Assembly: GCA_944341075.1 (NCBI GenBank)
Contig: CALVLV010000019.1
Span: 1 to 38,754, forward strand
Length of the DNA: 38,754 nt
Direction: 5' to 3'
Source of the DNA: an uncultured Clostridia bacterium
GTDB taxonomy: Bacteria > Bacillota > Clostridia > Christensenellales > Borkfalkiaceae
The notes beneath the pieces were generated by a model, which ran no database searches, had not been told where the DNA came from, and saw only the letters and a program-made list of their open reading frames with translations. Both the position numbers and the translations under genes were made by a program. Positions within the stretch are counted from its first letter, which is position 1. Every line of letters begins with the position of its first letter. Below, in pieces: positions 6,941 through 15,604 of the stretch.

Positions 6941-8701
6941 TTATTTTATATCTATATCGGCGCCGCCGAAGTTTGACTTCAACGTATCGAGCGCCTTTTT
7001 AAGGCCGTCGTCCTTTTTTGCAAGGCGCACCTCGTAGTCGGTTACCCCCGCCTCCGCAAGCACGTCTGCAAGAGTGCGGGCGTTATCCTGGCGGGTTATT
7101 GCGCGGTATACGGTGTCGCTTTCGGTATTGAACACAAACTTTGCGCCCTCCTGCACGCAGGTGAGGTCGGCGCACAGCGTGAACAGCACGGCGTTGCGGT
7201 GGGTGGTGCGCAGCGCTTTTAAAAGCGCGGCGTGAACGCCCTTGCCCGTGAGTGCGCCCGAACTTGCCGCGGGCTTTGCCTGTTGCGTTGCCGCCGAATT
7301 TGCCGCTTTGCCGACCGGGGCGAACACGTCGCTGTCTTCGCTCTCTTTAAGCGAAGGCTTTGAGGGCTTGGGCGCATAGAACGGTTCGGCCTTGGCCTGC
7401 CTTGAAGAGAACATGTCGCCCTGCACTTCAATTGCAGGCTGCGCGGCTTTGAACGCGGGCGCGGCCGCTTTTTCGGGAATATCGGCAGGCCTTGCGGGCT
7501 TTTCTGCCTGAGCCGCGGGCGCGGCAGCAGAGGGCTGTACTGTGACAAAATTGCCCGAATTAATTTTATTTTCAAGCGCGTTTACGCGCGCGATAAGGCT
7601 GTCTATATTGTAGTCGGCCTGCGGCAAGGTGCAGCGCAGAATGGCCGTTTCAAGCACCACGCGGGCGTCGGCGGCATAGCGCATGTCGCCTTCGGCCTTT
7701 ACGAAAATTTCGGTGGCGCGCAGTATTTTGTGGCCGTCGGCGCGGGCTATTTCCTGCACGGCAGAGAACATCTCCTGCGGAAGGTTTAGTATCTGCCCTG
7801 CATTTTTGCACATTTTTGCCACTGCCACGTTGTTTAAAAACGCAAGTATATCCTTTACGAACACGCCTGCAGATTTGCCGCCCGAAAAAACTTCTTCCGC
7901 GGCGGAGAGCGCTCCGCCCGAATTATCCGTAAGCAGCATTTTCACCACTTCGGCTATCTTGTAGAAGTCGGCGCTGCCGAGCACGGCGTTTACGTCTTCA
8001 TAAGTGAGCTTGCCGGCGGAGTACGAAACGCACATATCTGCAATGGAGAGCGTATCGCGCGCGCTGCCTGCGCCCGCGCGGGCTATGGCGGCGACGGCCT
8101 CCTCCTCATACTCCTTGCCTATCTTGTTTAAAATGTCCTTTAAAAGCCCCTCCAGGTCGTGCTGGGGAATGAGCTTGAAGTCGAAGCGCATGCAGCGCGA
8201 AAGTATGGTTGCGGGGATCTTTTGCGGTTCGGTGGTGGCGAGTATGAACACGGCGTGAGCGGGGGGCTCTTCCAGCGTTTTGAGCACGGCGTTGAACGCC
8301 GACGCGGTGAGCATGTGCACTTCGTCTATGATGTACACCTTATACCTGCCCGCCACGGGCGGATACTGCACCTTTTCGCGCAGGTCGCGCATTTCGTCTA
8401 CGCCGTTGTTGGAGGCGGCGTCAATTTCGGAAATATCAAGGTTGGCGCCGTTTTTAAGCGCAAGGCAGGTTGCGCACTTGCCGCAGGGCGAGCCGTTTAC
8501 GGGGTGCTCGCAGTTGATGGCGCGCGCAAAAATTTTGGCTACGGACGTTTTGCCCGTGCCGCGCGGGCCGCAGAACAGGTACGCATGGCCTATTTTGCCG
8601 CTTTCTATCTGGTTTTTGAGTATTTTGATTATGTGTTCCTGGCGGACTACCTTATCCAAAGTGTCCGGGCGGAACATTCTGTAAAACGCAAGGTATGCCA
8701 T
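6941..8701 (-). CDS. dnaX: DNA polymerase III subunit gamma/tau
   Basis: 586 residues. It forms the clamp-loader ATPase that puts the beta clamp on DNA. Visible features: family start MAYLAFYRMFRP, Walker A GPRGTGKT (45-52), zinc cysteines C64, C73, C76 and C79, Walker B IDEVH (126-130), and sensor 1 TTEPQKIPATILSRC. A Pro/Ala-rich linker (about 390-470) precedes the tau-type C-terminal domain. The ATG at 8701 was preferred to the in-frame GTG at 8713 because it matches the family start and has AGGGTG 8 nt upstream. It lies 24 bp after sigH in the same operon. Confidence 0.97.
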   Translation of the reverse strand: MAYLAFYRMFRPDTLDKVVRQEHIIKILKNQIESGKIGHAYLFCGPRGTGKTSVAKIFARAINCEHPVNGSPCGKCATCLALKNGANLDISEIDAASNNGVDEMRDLREKVQYPPVAGRYKVYIIDEVHMLTASAFNAVLKTLEEPPAHAVFILATTEPQKIPATILSRCMRFDFKLIPQHDLEGLLKDILNKIGKEYEEEAVAAIARAGAGSARDTLSIADMCVSYSAGKLTYEDVNAVLGSADFYKIAEVVKMLLTDNSGGALSAAEEVFSGGKSAGVFVKDILAFLNNVAVAKMCKNAGQILNLPQEMFSAVQEIARADGHKILRATEIFVKAEGDMRYAADARVVLETAILRCTLPQADYNIDSLIARVNALENKINSGNFVTVQPSAAAPAAQAEKPARPADIPEKAAAPAFKAAQPAIEVQGDMFSSRQAKAEPFYAPKPSKPSLKESEDSDVFAPVGKAANSAATQQAKPAASSGALTGKGVHAALLKALRTTHRNAVLFTLCADLTCVQEGAKFVFNTESDTVYRAITRQDNARTLADVLAEAGVTDYEVRLAKKDDGLKKALDTLKSNFGGADIDIK

Positions 8702-8725
8702 ATACCCATTCACCCTACCTTGCCC

Positions 8726-9289
8726 TTACAGCAGGGCGGAAAGCTTGCGCTTTGCGCGCTGAAGGGCGTTATCTATGCTCTTGGGGGGCTTGCCCGTGGA
8801 GGAGGAAATTTCTGCCATGGTCAGCCCGTCCATATACATTACCGTAACTTTAAATTCAAAAGACGAAAGGTTTTTGCTTATCTTCTGCAAAAATTCCCGC
8901 CTGTTTTCGCGGCGGATGAGCTCGTCTTCGGGGTTTTCCTGCGAGGGGTACAGCTCTTCGCCGACCTCAACTATGGGCAGGAAGTTGTTGAGCGCCGAAT
9001 ATTTTGCCGCGCGGGTGGCCTTTACCGCGTCGATTATGCGGTTGCGTATGCAGCGCACGGCGTACGGCGAGAATGACGATTTGCCGCCCGAAAAACTTTC
9101 TATCGCCGAATACAGCCCGCACATGCCCTCCTGCAGAAGGTCTTCCGTTTCGCCGCCCGACAAAAAGAACCTGCGCGCTATTGAAAGAACTACGTTTTTA
9201 TACCGCTTTAACAGCTGTTCGGTGGCGGTTTTGTCGCCCGACTGCGAAAGCGCCGCCAGCTGTTCGTCGCTCAATTTTTCAGTCTGCAT
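8726..9289 (-). CDS. sigH: RNA polymerase sigma-H factor
   Basis: 187 residues. Sigma region 2 is clear (KNVVLSIARRFFLSGGETEDLLQEGMCGLYSAI, broken here by position: residues about 30-62), and region 4 ends with a helix-turn-helix and PKSIDNALQRAKRKL, a near match to the end of Bacillus SigH. SigH drives early stationary-phase and sporulation genes, including spoIIA. The upstream rlmB and mrnC are the same neighbours as in B. subtilis, which supports SigH over other sigma-70 members. The ATG at 9289 overlaps the rlmB stop by 19 nt with GTGGTGAG before it; longer in-frame starts lack family similarity. Confidence 0.93.
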   Translation of the reverse strand: MQTEKLSDEQLAALSQSGDKTATEQLLKRYKNVVLSIARRFFLSGGETEDLLQEGMCGLYSAIESFSGGKSSFSPYAVRCIRNRIIDAVKATRAAKYSALNNFLPIVEVGEELYPSQENPEDELIRRENRREFLQKISKNLSSFEFKVTVMYMDGLTMAEISSSTGKPPKSIDNALQRAKRKLSALL

Positions 9290-9990
9290 CTCACCACTTC
9301 GTATGCGGCTATGCCGAGCGCGACGGACGCGTTGAGCGAATTTACCTTGCCCAGAAGGGGCAGCGACAGCACCCCGTCGCACCGCTCGCGCGTAAGCCTT
9401 TTTACGCCGCTGTCCTCCCCGCCGATGGCCAGGGCGACGCTTCCGGAGAGGTCGGCGGAATATATGCTGTTGCCGTCGGCTTCAAGGGCGTACACCCAAT
9501 AATTTTCCTTTTTGAGCCTTTCTATTGCGGCGTTGAGCGAAGGCACCTTTGCCACCTTTATGTGGTTGGCGGCGCCCGCCGATATGCGTATGACCGCCTC
9601 TGTCACCGAGGCCGACTTCTGCGCGGGAATGACCACGCCGTCGGCGCCCGCACACTCGGCCACCCTGATTACAGAGCCCAAATTATGCACGTCCTCTATG
9701 CCGTCGCACAGAATGATAAACCCGCCCTTTTCGCCCCTTTCGGCAATTATGTCGTCGAGGTCGGAATACTCGTATTCGGCGGCAAAGGCTATAACGCCTT
9801 GGTGGTGGCCTGTGGCGCTCAGCCTGTCGAGCGCCTTCATGTCGGCAAACTGCACGCGTATGCCCGCCTTGCGGGCTTCGGCGAATATTTTGCCCAGCGA
9901 GCCCTGCGCGCCCTTTTCCATTACTATCTTTTCAATAGGTTTGCCGCTCTTTATAAGCTCTGAAACGGCGTTTCTGCCCTCAGTTTTCAT
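9271..9990 (-). CDS. rlmB: 23S rRNA (guanosine-2'-O)-methyltransferase RlmB
   Basis: 239 residues of the SPOUT/TrmH family. An N-terminal substrate-binding domain (EGRNAVSELI) is followed by the trefoil-knot SAM domain. The knot motifs are LCDGIEDVHNLGSVIR, GGEDSGVKR and VNSLNASVALGIAAYE. Family members methylate G2251 in the peptidyl-transferase loop of 23S rRNA. It overlaps mrnC by 11 nt upstream and sigH by 19 nt downstream, so the three are translationally coupled. Confidence 0.95.
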   Translation of the reverse strand: MKTEGRNAVSELIKSGKPIEKIVMEKGAQGSLGKIFAEARKAGIRVQFADMKALDRLSATGHHQGVIAFAAEYEYSDLDDIIAERGEKGGFIILCDGIEDVHNLGSVIRVAECAGADGVVIPAQKSASVTEAVIRISAGAANHIKVAKVPSLNAAIERLKKENYWVYALEADGNSIYSADLSGSVALAIGGEDSGVKRLTRERCDGVLSLPLLGKVNSLNASVALGIAAYEVVRCRLKN

Positions 9991-10378
9991 CTTCTTCCTT
10001 TAAAAGACTGTCTATCCTTTGGTACTGCCCGGTAAGGTACAAATAGCCTATTACCGCCTCCAGCCCCGTGGAGCGGTTATATTCGCCCACCGCGGCGTTT
10101 TTTGCGCGCGTCGGCTTTTTGGCGTTGCGGCCGCGGCGGAATATGTCTGCCTCCTCCTCGGTAAAAAGCGGCAGAAGCTTTTCGCACAGGGCGCTCTGCC
10201 CGCGCGCCGAAACGCTTGCCGAGGCAAGTTTTTGCAGCGTGCCCGTCTTATAGTCGCCCTTTAAAACCAGCCGTTCGCGCACATACAGCGAATATACGGC
10301 GTCGCCCACGAACGCGAGCGTTACAGGGTTGAGTTGGCGCGCCCGCTCGGGCGGCATGAATTCATCCTTAGCGAACAT
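9980..10378 (-). CDS. mrnC: Mini-ribonuclease III
   Basis: 132 residues: an RNase III catalytic domain without the double-stranded RNA-binding domain. The active-site segment FVGDAVYSLYVRE (D26) and E107 in GLEAVIGYLY are in place. MrnC trims the ends of 23S rRNA precursor in Gram-positive bacteria. It is the first gene of the mrnC-rlmB-sigH-dnaX-ybaB-recR-gpsA run, with a good sigma-A promoter at 10405-10433. Confidence 0.93.
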   Translation of the reverse strand: MFAKDEFMPPERARQLNPVTLAFVGDAVYSLYVRERLVLKGDYKTGTLQKLASASVSARGQSALCEKLLPLFTEEEADIFRRGRNAKKPTRAKNAAVGEYNRSTGLEAVIGYLYLTGQYQRIDSLLKEEDEN

Positions 10379-10404
10379 AATACCCCAGTTTGAATATTTA
10401 GTTA

Positions 10405-10433
10405 ATTATACCACCAAGTCATAAAAAAATCAA
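10405..10433 (-). promoter_or_regulatory. Sigma-A type promoter of the mrnC-rlmB-sigH operon
   Basis: TTGATT (10433-10428) and TATAAT (10410-10405) with 17-bp spacing on the minus strand, 27 bp before the mrnC ATG. Confidence 0.8.
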
Positions 10434-10452
10434 ATAATCAGTAGTATATAGC

Positions 10453-11145
10453 GTGAAATTGTTTACCGTAAAGCGGGGCGCGCTTGCCGTTGCCGCCGCA
10501 ATAATTGCGTTTTCTTCGGCGGCGGGACTTGCCTGCGGCGCGGCCGCCGCAAACACCGCATATTCCCCCGTTGTGGTGGTGATAGACGCCGGGCACGGCG
10601 GCATTGACGCGGGCGTGCGCGGAAAGAACAGCGGCGTTAAGGAGAGCGACATAAACCTTGCCGTCGCGCGCGAGCTTGCAGGCTGCTTCAAGGCGGCGGG
10701 GTTTTCCGCCGTGATGACAAGAAAGAGCCAGGCCGGGCTGTACGGGCTGCCGACAAAGGGGTTCAAACTGCGCGATATGAAAAGGCGCCGCGAAATAATT
10801 GAAGAGTGCGGCGCCGATATGGTTATTTCCGTACACCAGAATTTTTATTCGGACAGCGCGCGGCGGGGCGCCCAGGTGTTCTTCCGCAAGGGCAGCGAGG
10901 GCGGAAAGCAGCTTGCCGTGAGCGTGCAGAACAGTCTGAACGGCATGGAAGGCATGCGCAGGGCAGACCCGCTTGTGGGCGACTATTTTATGCTGGAGTG
11001 CACCCAAAGCCCTTCGGTTATAGTTGAGTGCGGGTTTTTATCTAACGCGCAGGACGAGGAGCTGCTGCTTGACGGCGAATACCGCCACCAACTTGCATAC
11101 GCCATATTCTGCGGCGCGGTTGAATACCTGTCTTCGGAAGGGTGA
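10453..11145 (+). CDS. cwlD: N-acetylmuramoyl-L-alanine amidase CwlD
   Basis: 230 residues with a signal peptide or anchor (about 8-33) and an Amidase_3 domain. Zinc and catalytic residues are H48 (IDAGHGG), E64 (KESDINL), H128 (SVHQN) and E192 (VECGFLSN). CwlD removes stem peptides from spore peptidoglycan so that muramic delta-lactam can form, which lytic enzymes recognise at germination. Length and the single catalytic domain fit CwlD better than vegetative amidases. The only available start is GTG at 10453, because an in-frame stop lies at 10435, and no Shine-Dalgarno sequence precedes it. It diverges from mrnC. Confidence 0.88.
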   Translation: MKLFTVKRGALAVAAAIIAFSSAAGLACGAAAANTAYSPVVVVIDAGHGGIDAGVRGKNSGVKESDINLAVARELAGCFKAAGFSAVMTRKSQAGLYGLPTKGFKLRDMKRRREIIEECGADMVISVHQNFYSDSARRGAQVFFRKGSEGGKQLAVSVQNSLNGMEGMRRADPLVGDYFMLECTQSPSVIVECGFLSNAQDEELLLDGEYRHQLAYAIFCGAVEYLSSEG

Positions 11146-11195
11146 ATGGCAATGCTTGTCCCGTAAGTAAAGGGGGACTTGACCGCTTTGCCACA

Positions 11196-11356
11196 TGTCA
11201 TTTCGACCGGAACGAACAAAGTGAGTGCAGCGGAGAAATCTCAAAAATCCCACCGTCATATTCTCGCTTGCTCGAATATGCCACCTCCCCTATCAGAGGA
11301 GGCTGCATTGCGGAAAAGATTTCTCCACGCGGGCTTTGCCCTTGGTTGAAATGACA
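11196..11356. repeat. R2 palindromic element downstream of cwlD
   Basis: The left end is TGTCATTTCGACC (11196-11208) and the right end GGTTGAAATGACA (11344-11356), near-perfect inverted repeats. The internal GGAGAAATCTC and AGATTTCTCC are also inverted. The centre holds a hairpin-rich insert (CCTCCCC-TATCAGAGGAGG). Confidence 0.75.
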
Positions 11357-11364
11357 GAAAGTAC

Positions 11365-11408
11365 GGAATAGCTATTGCTGCGCGTTATCGCCAATAGCGT
11401 CAATGACA
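11365..11408. repeat. R2-associated tail repeat
   Basis: CGGAATAGCTATTGCTGCG, then CGCCAATAGCGTCAATGACA. Near copies are at 28213-28293 and, inverted, at 6247-6290. Confidence 0.6.
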
Positions 11409-11437
11409 GTAAATGGGCGGCGCCCGACCGAAAGGGC

Positions 11438-11486
11438 AAAATAAAAAACAGCTCCCTGCAAACAAGCGGGGAGCTGCATTTTTATA
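11438..11486. terminator. Bidirectional terminator between cwlD and pnp
   Basis: The stem CAGCTCCC/GGGGAGCTG (11449-11456 with 11468-11476) is flanked by CATTTTTAT on the plus side and TTTTTTATTTT on the minus side, so it can stop both convergent genes. It ends pnp most convincingly. Confidence 0.85.
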
Positions 11487-11555
11487 AGATTTATAAGGTT
11501 TTTGACTTTATAAGACTTAAAAATCAGTTCTATAAGCCCTAAAACCCTTTGCTTT

Positions 11556-13655
11556 TTAAGAAAGTTTTTCAAGCAGCTTGAGGTCGATGCCCTTTTCGCC
11601 GATCTTGATTATTTCTACCTTTACCACGTCGCCGATGTTTACTACGTCTTCAACCTTGTCTACGCGCTTGTCCGAAAGCTTGGAGATGTGGATCATGCCG
11701 TCCTTTCCGGGAGCGAACTCTACAAACGCGCCGAAGTTGAGTATGCGCACTACCGTGCCCACGAACATGTCGCCCACTTCGGGATCGTGTGCGATGGAAA
11801 GAATGATGGCCTTTGCCTTTTCGGCATTTTCGATGGGGCCTGTGGTGGAGATGTAGCCGCGGCCGCTGTCGTCGTCGTTGAAGTCGATATCCGTGCCAGT
11901 CTCTTCCATTATCTTCTTTATCACGCATCCCTGCTTGCCGATGACGTCGCCGATCTTTTCGGGGTCAATCTCAAAGCTGATGATCTTGGGAGCGTATACC
12001 GAGAGCGCGGGAGCAACTTCGGGAACGCACTCGAGCATCTTTGAAAGGATGAAAGTCCTGCCCTCGTTGGCCTGTTCTATGGCGGTGTGCATTATCTCTT
12101 CGGATATGCCCTTTATCTTTATATCCATCTGGATGGCGGTTATGCCCTTGGTGGTGCCGGCTACCTTGAAGTCCATGTCGCCGAGGAAGTCCTCAAGGCC
12201 CTGGATATCGGTGAGAACCTTGAATTCGCCCGTCTCCTGGTTTTTGATGAGGCCCATTGCAACGCCTGCAACGGGTGCCTTGATGGGAACGCCCGCGTCC
12301 ATGAGCGCCATGGTGGAGCCGCATACGGACGCCATTGAGGACGAGCCGTTGGACGACATTATGTCGTTTACCACCCTTATGGCATAGGGGAACTCCTCCT
12401 CGGAGGGGAGTACGGGAATAAGGGCGCGTTCTGCAAGTGCGCCGTGGCCTATCTCGCGCCTGCCGGGGCTGCGGAGCGCCTTGGCTTCGCCCGTGCAGTA
12501 GCCGGGGAAGTTGTACTGGTGCATATAGCGCTTGTAAGTTTCGTCGTCGAGGCCTTCAAGCTTCTGAGCTTCGGAGAGCATTGCAAGCGTGCAGGTGGTG
12601 AGCGTCTGGGTCTGTCCGCGGGTGAACACTGCCGAGCCGTGAACGCGGGGAAGAACGTGGCGCTCGCACCAGATGGGACGAACGTCCTTAAGGCCGCGGC
12701 CGTCGGGGCGGATGCCCTTATCGAATATCTTGGCGCGCACCTTTTCCTTGGTGAGGTAATATAAGCTGTCCTTTATTTCGCGGGTGTTTTCGGGATAGAT
12801 ATCGGCGAAGTGCTCAAGCACTTCCTTTTCGGCCTGGGCCTGGCGCTCCTCCCTCTCCTGCCTGTCGAACGTGTCGATAGCCCAGTCGATCTTTTCGGAG
12901 GCGTATTCGCGCACGGCCTTGTCGAGCTCTTCGGGAATGTGATAGAGTTCCATCTCCTTCTTGGGCTTGCCGACTGCGGGAACTATTTCGTCGTCTATGA
13001 AGGCGCAGATCTTTTTGATCTCTTCATGGCCGAACATGATGGCGCCGACCATCTCTTCGTTGGAAACTTCGTCTGCGCCCGCCTCTATCATGAGTATGGC
13101 GTCCTTAGTGCCTGCAAGGTTGAGGTGAATGGTGCTTGCCTTGCGCTGGGCAAGGTCGGGGTTGATGACGTACTTGCCGTCTACAAGGCCGACCACTACC
13201 GAGCCCGTGGGGCCTGCCCAGGGGATATCGGAGATGGAGAGCGCAACGGACGAACCTATCATTGCAAGGGGTTCGGGAGCCACGTCGGGCTCAACGGAGA
13301 GCGCCTGGGCAACAACGGTCACGTCGTTGTAAAGTCCCTTGGGGAAGAGCGGGCGAAGGGGCCTGTCTATAAGCCTTGCGGTGAGAATGGCCTTGTCGCT
13401 TGCCCTGCCTTCACGCTTTTTGAAGCCGCCGGGGATCTTGCCGACGGAATACATCTTTTCGTCGTAGTCTACCTGAAGAGGGAAAAAGTCCATGCCCTCT
13501 CTGGGAGAGGGGGACATGCACACCGTTACCAGAACGGCGGTATCGCCGCAGCGGACAACGCACGCACCGTTGGCCTGTTCGGCGTACTTGCCCGTCTCTA
13601 TAACGACCTCCCTGCCCCCTATCATTGTTTTGAACTGTCTGAATTGGGTTTTCAT
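11556..13655 (-). CDS. pnp: Polyribonucleotide nucleotidyltransferase (PNPase)
   Basis: 699 residues, standard length. Two RNase PH-like domains (about 10-225 and 310-545) flank an all-helical region, followed by a KH domain (IGKQGCVIKKI, about 558-568) and an S1 domain (VGTVVRILNFGAFVEF, about 620-690). It degrades RNA 3' to 5' by phosphorolysis in the degradosome. The ATG at 13655 is preceded by AAGGAGTG. It lies downstream of rpsO, the usual order, but a strong terminator sits between them, so read-through or an unseen promoter must supply it. Confidence 0.98.
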   Translation of the reverse strand: MKTQFRQFKTMIGGREVVIETGKYAEQANGACVVRCGDTAVLVTVCMSPSPREGMDFFPLQVDYDEKMYSVGKIPGGFKKREGRASDKAILTARLIDRPLRPLFPKGLYNDVTVVAQALSVEPDVAPEPLAMIGSSVALSISDIPWAGPTGSVVVGLVDGKYVINPDLAQRKASTIHLNLAGTKDAILMIEAGADEVSNEEMVGAIMFGHEEIKKICAFIDDEIVPAVGKPKKEMELYHIPEELDKAVREYASEKIDWAIDTFDRQEREERQAQAEKEVLEHFADIYPENTREIKDSLYYLTKEKVRAKIFDKGIRPDGRGLKDVRPIWCERHVLPRVHGSAVFTRGQTQTLTTCTLAMLSEAQKLEGLDDETYKRYMHQYNFPGYCTGEAKALRSPGRREIGHGALAERALIPVLPSEEEFPYAIRVVNDIMSSNGSSSMASVCGSTMALMDAGVPIKAPVAGVAMGLIKNQETGEFKVLTDIQGLEDFLGDMDFKVAGTTKGITAIQMDIKIKGISEEIMHTAIEQANEGRTFILSKMLECVPEVAPALSVYAPKIISFEIDPEKIGDVIGKQGCVIKKIMEETGTDIDFNDDDSGRGYISTTGPIENAEKAKAIILSIAHDPEVGDMFVGTVVRILNFGAFVEFAPGKDGMIHISKLSDKRVDKVEDVVNIGDVVKVEIIKIGEKGIDLKLLEKLS

Positions 13656-13710
13656 TTAAACACTCCTTGTCTGTTCTTGCGCCTGCGGCGACCCCGCCGC
13701 AGACAAAATT

Positions 13711-13750
13711 TATGAAAAAAAGAGCGACAGAAAACAGACGCTCTTTTTTG
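13711..13750 (-). terminator. Intrinsic terminator of rpsO
   Basis: The stem AAAAAGAGCG/CGCTCTTTTTT (13739-13749 with 13717-13726) around a 12-base loop, with a T-rich 3' arm on the minus strand. Confidence 0.85.
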
Positions 13751-13762
13751 TACGTTGAAAAA

Positions 13763-14017
13763 TTACTTTCTTAAGTTAAGAGCAGCGACGATGGCGCGGT
13801 ACCTTTCTATATCCTTGGATTTAAGGTAGTCGAGAAGACCGCGGCGGCGACCTACCATCTTAAGAAGACCCCTGCGGGAATGATTGTCGTGAATGTGGAT
13901 CTTGAGGTGCTCGTTGAGGTGATTGATGCGCTCGGTGAGAAGGGCTATCTGAACCTCGGGAGAACCTGTATCGCCTTCCTTTGTGGCGAATTTAGCTATG
14001 ATTTCCTGCTTTTCCAT
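13763..14017 (-). CDS. rpsO: 30S ribosomal protein S15
   Basis: 84 residues, about five shorter at the N-terminus than most S15 proteins. The core [19 protein letters not shown] and [20 protein letters not shown] are the helices that bind the 16S rRNA central-domain junction. The ATG at 14017 has AGGAGGATAATT upstream. It has its own promoter at 14109-14137 and a leader of about 85 nt with pairing potential that could serve S15 autoregulation. Confidence 0.97.
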   Translation of the reverse strand: MEKQEIIAKFATKEGDTGSPEVQIALLTERINHLNEHLKIHIHDNHSRRGLLKMVGRRRGLLDYLKSKDIERYRAIVAALNLRK

Positions 14018-14108
14018 TTTTAATTATCCTCCTGTAATGGAACAAAATTTGCGGGCAACAAAGTCGGGCGTGGAGTATTCGCACCGCTTTGTAGCCGTAA
14101 CAGAGATT

Positions 14109-14137
14109 ATTTTAGCATAAGAATTATATAAAAGCAA
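14109..14137 (-). promoter_or_regulatory. Extended -10 promoter of rpsO
   Basis: TTGCTT (14137-14132), a 17-bp spacer ending TATGC, then TAAAAT (14114-14109) on the minus strand. The TG one base before the -10 box makes it an extended -10 type. Confidence 0.75.
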
Positions 14138-14232
14138 GTAAAATAGCGCGGCGTGCAGAAAATTGCCGCCGCATGTTAACGGCTAACAGTAAAATCTGTT
14201 ATTGTGAAAACAGGGCGGCGCGGCAGGCAGAG

Positions 14233-15603
14233 TTATTTTGAAAACAGGGCGGCGCGATCGGCTATAAGTTTGCCGCACTTGCTTATGTAGGTGGGGATAT
14301 CTTTGGGGGCGGCGGCACGCTCTATGCGCGCCCCTCCGCCGAAGACACGCTTTGAAATGGCGCCCGCGCCCACGGCTATGTTGGAGCAGATCTCCTCCAT
14401 GGTGCCTATGTTGTAGGCGCACTGCTTGCCCGGCATGCACCAGCCGATATTTTCGTTGGCGCCCGCCTGGTACTTCTGGCGGTACAGGTAGTAGGGCTGA
14501 TACCCCGCCGAGGTGAGCTCCTCGCGCGAAAAGGCTATCATTTCGTCTATTTCGCCGCTCTCTATGCGCGAGGTATGCTCCTTTAAACGGGAGCCGGACT
14601 TTAAACACAGCGAATGTACCGTTATGTTTGCCGGCTGCAGCCGCGCGGCGCGGCTAACTGAATCTTTGAAGTCGGGCAGCTTTTCACCCGGCAGCCCTGC
14701 TATGAGGTCGATGTTTATGTCGAAGCCGTATTTTTCCGCCATGTGGTATGCCGCATAAGTCTGTTCGGCGGTGTGCCTGCGGCCTATGCGCGCAAGCGTT
14801 TGGTCTGAAAAGGTCTGCGGATTGACGCATATGCGCGTAACGCCCGCCTTTTTGCAGGCGGCAAGCTTTTCTTCGGTGAACGTATCCGGCCTGCCCGCCT
14901 CTACGGTGAACTCCGCGCCGCCCGTGCCGAGGGCGTTGATTGCGGCATATATGCGGGTCAATTGTTCGTTTTCAAGGCAGAACGGCGTGCCGCCGCCTAT
15001 GTATACCGAATTTACGCGCGTTATTATATTGCCCAGCGAATATATCTCTTCTATCAGCTTTTCAACGTACTCATCGGCGTACTTTTTTACAGCCGCATAG
15101 GGCGCGGTGATAAAGGAACAGTATTCGCACTTGGTGGGGCAGAACGGTATGCCTACGAATATATCCTCCCCCACTCCGCGGTTGCGCGAATATATGGCGC
15201 GCTGGCTTTGTATTACGCGGCGGACGATATCAATATTGTCTTCCGATACGCAGAATTTTTTGAAGAGCGGGGCAAAGTCGCGCCCGCCGTCCAGCTCGGC
15301 GTAGGCCATCTTTGTGGGGCGGATGCCCGTGAGCGCGCCCCACGGTAGGTCGGGGCCGTCTTTGCGGAGAAAAAGATAGAGGGCGAGCTTTGCCGAACGC
15401 TTTGCGCACCGCTTGAAGTCCAGCTCGCCCTCCGCCTTCCAGGTATCGGTAAAAGTGCGGCTGTGGGAGCCGCACTGTATGGTGTTTATGTAGTTGTCGC
15501 CGTCGTGCGTGAACGTGTGGACAAAGTCGTCCCCCTCCGCCCCGAACAGGCGGATGACGTCCATTATTTCGGCGGCGAGAAAACCGCAGTTTGTAGTAAG
15601 CAT
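14233..15603 (-). CDS. hemZ: HemZ/HemN-like radical SAM protein (coproporphyrinogen dehydrogenase family)
   Basis: 456 residues. An N-terminal extension of about 140 residues, typical of HemZ, precedes a radical SAM domain with CPTKCEYC (C155, C159, C162) and GGGTPFCLE near 203. A HemN-type C-terminal segment follows. Related enzymes oxidatively decarboxylate coproporphyrinogen III, but HemW-like relatives are heme chaperones, so activity is not certain. It starts one base after the MBL hydrolase stop, forming a tight pair. No other heme genes are in the window. Confidence 0.88.
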   Translation of the reverse strand: MLTTNCGFLAAEIMDVIRLFGAEGDDFVHTFTHDGDNYINTIQCGSHSRTFTDTWKAEGELDFKRCAKRSAKLALYLFLRKDGPDLPWGALTGIRPTKMAYAELDGGRDFAPLFKKFCVSEDNIDIVRRVIQSQRAIYSRNRGVGEDIFVGIPFCPTKCEYCSFITAPYAAVKKYADEYVEKLIEEIYSLGNIITRVNSVYIGGGTPFCLENEQLTRIYAAINALGTGGAEFTVEAGRPDTFTEEKLAACKKAGVTRICVNPQTFSDQTLARIGRRHTAEQTYAAYHMAEKYGFDINIDLIAGLPGEKLPDFKDSVSRAARLQPANITVHSLCLKSGSRLKEHTSRIESGEIDEMIAFSREELTSAGYQPYYLYRQKYQAGANENIGWCMPGKQCAYNIGTMEEICSNIAVGAGAISKRVFGGGARIERAAAPKDIPTYISKCGKLIADRAALFSK

Positions 15604-15604
15604 T

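Noticed and set aside
8159-9076. Plus-strand open frame of 305 codons
   Set aside because: Antisense to dnaX and sigH, both of which have clear motifs.
10391-10396. TGAATA considered as a sigma-G -35 box for cwlD
   Set aside because: No CATACTA-like -10 box lies at 17-18 bp; the same stretch is better explained as part of the mrnC promoter region.
12810-13715. Plus-strand open frame of 301 codons
   Set aside because: Antisense shadow of pnp, with no ribosome-binding site and no recognisable domain.
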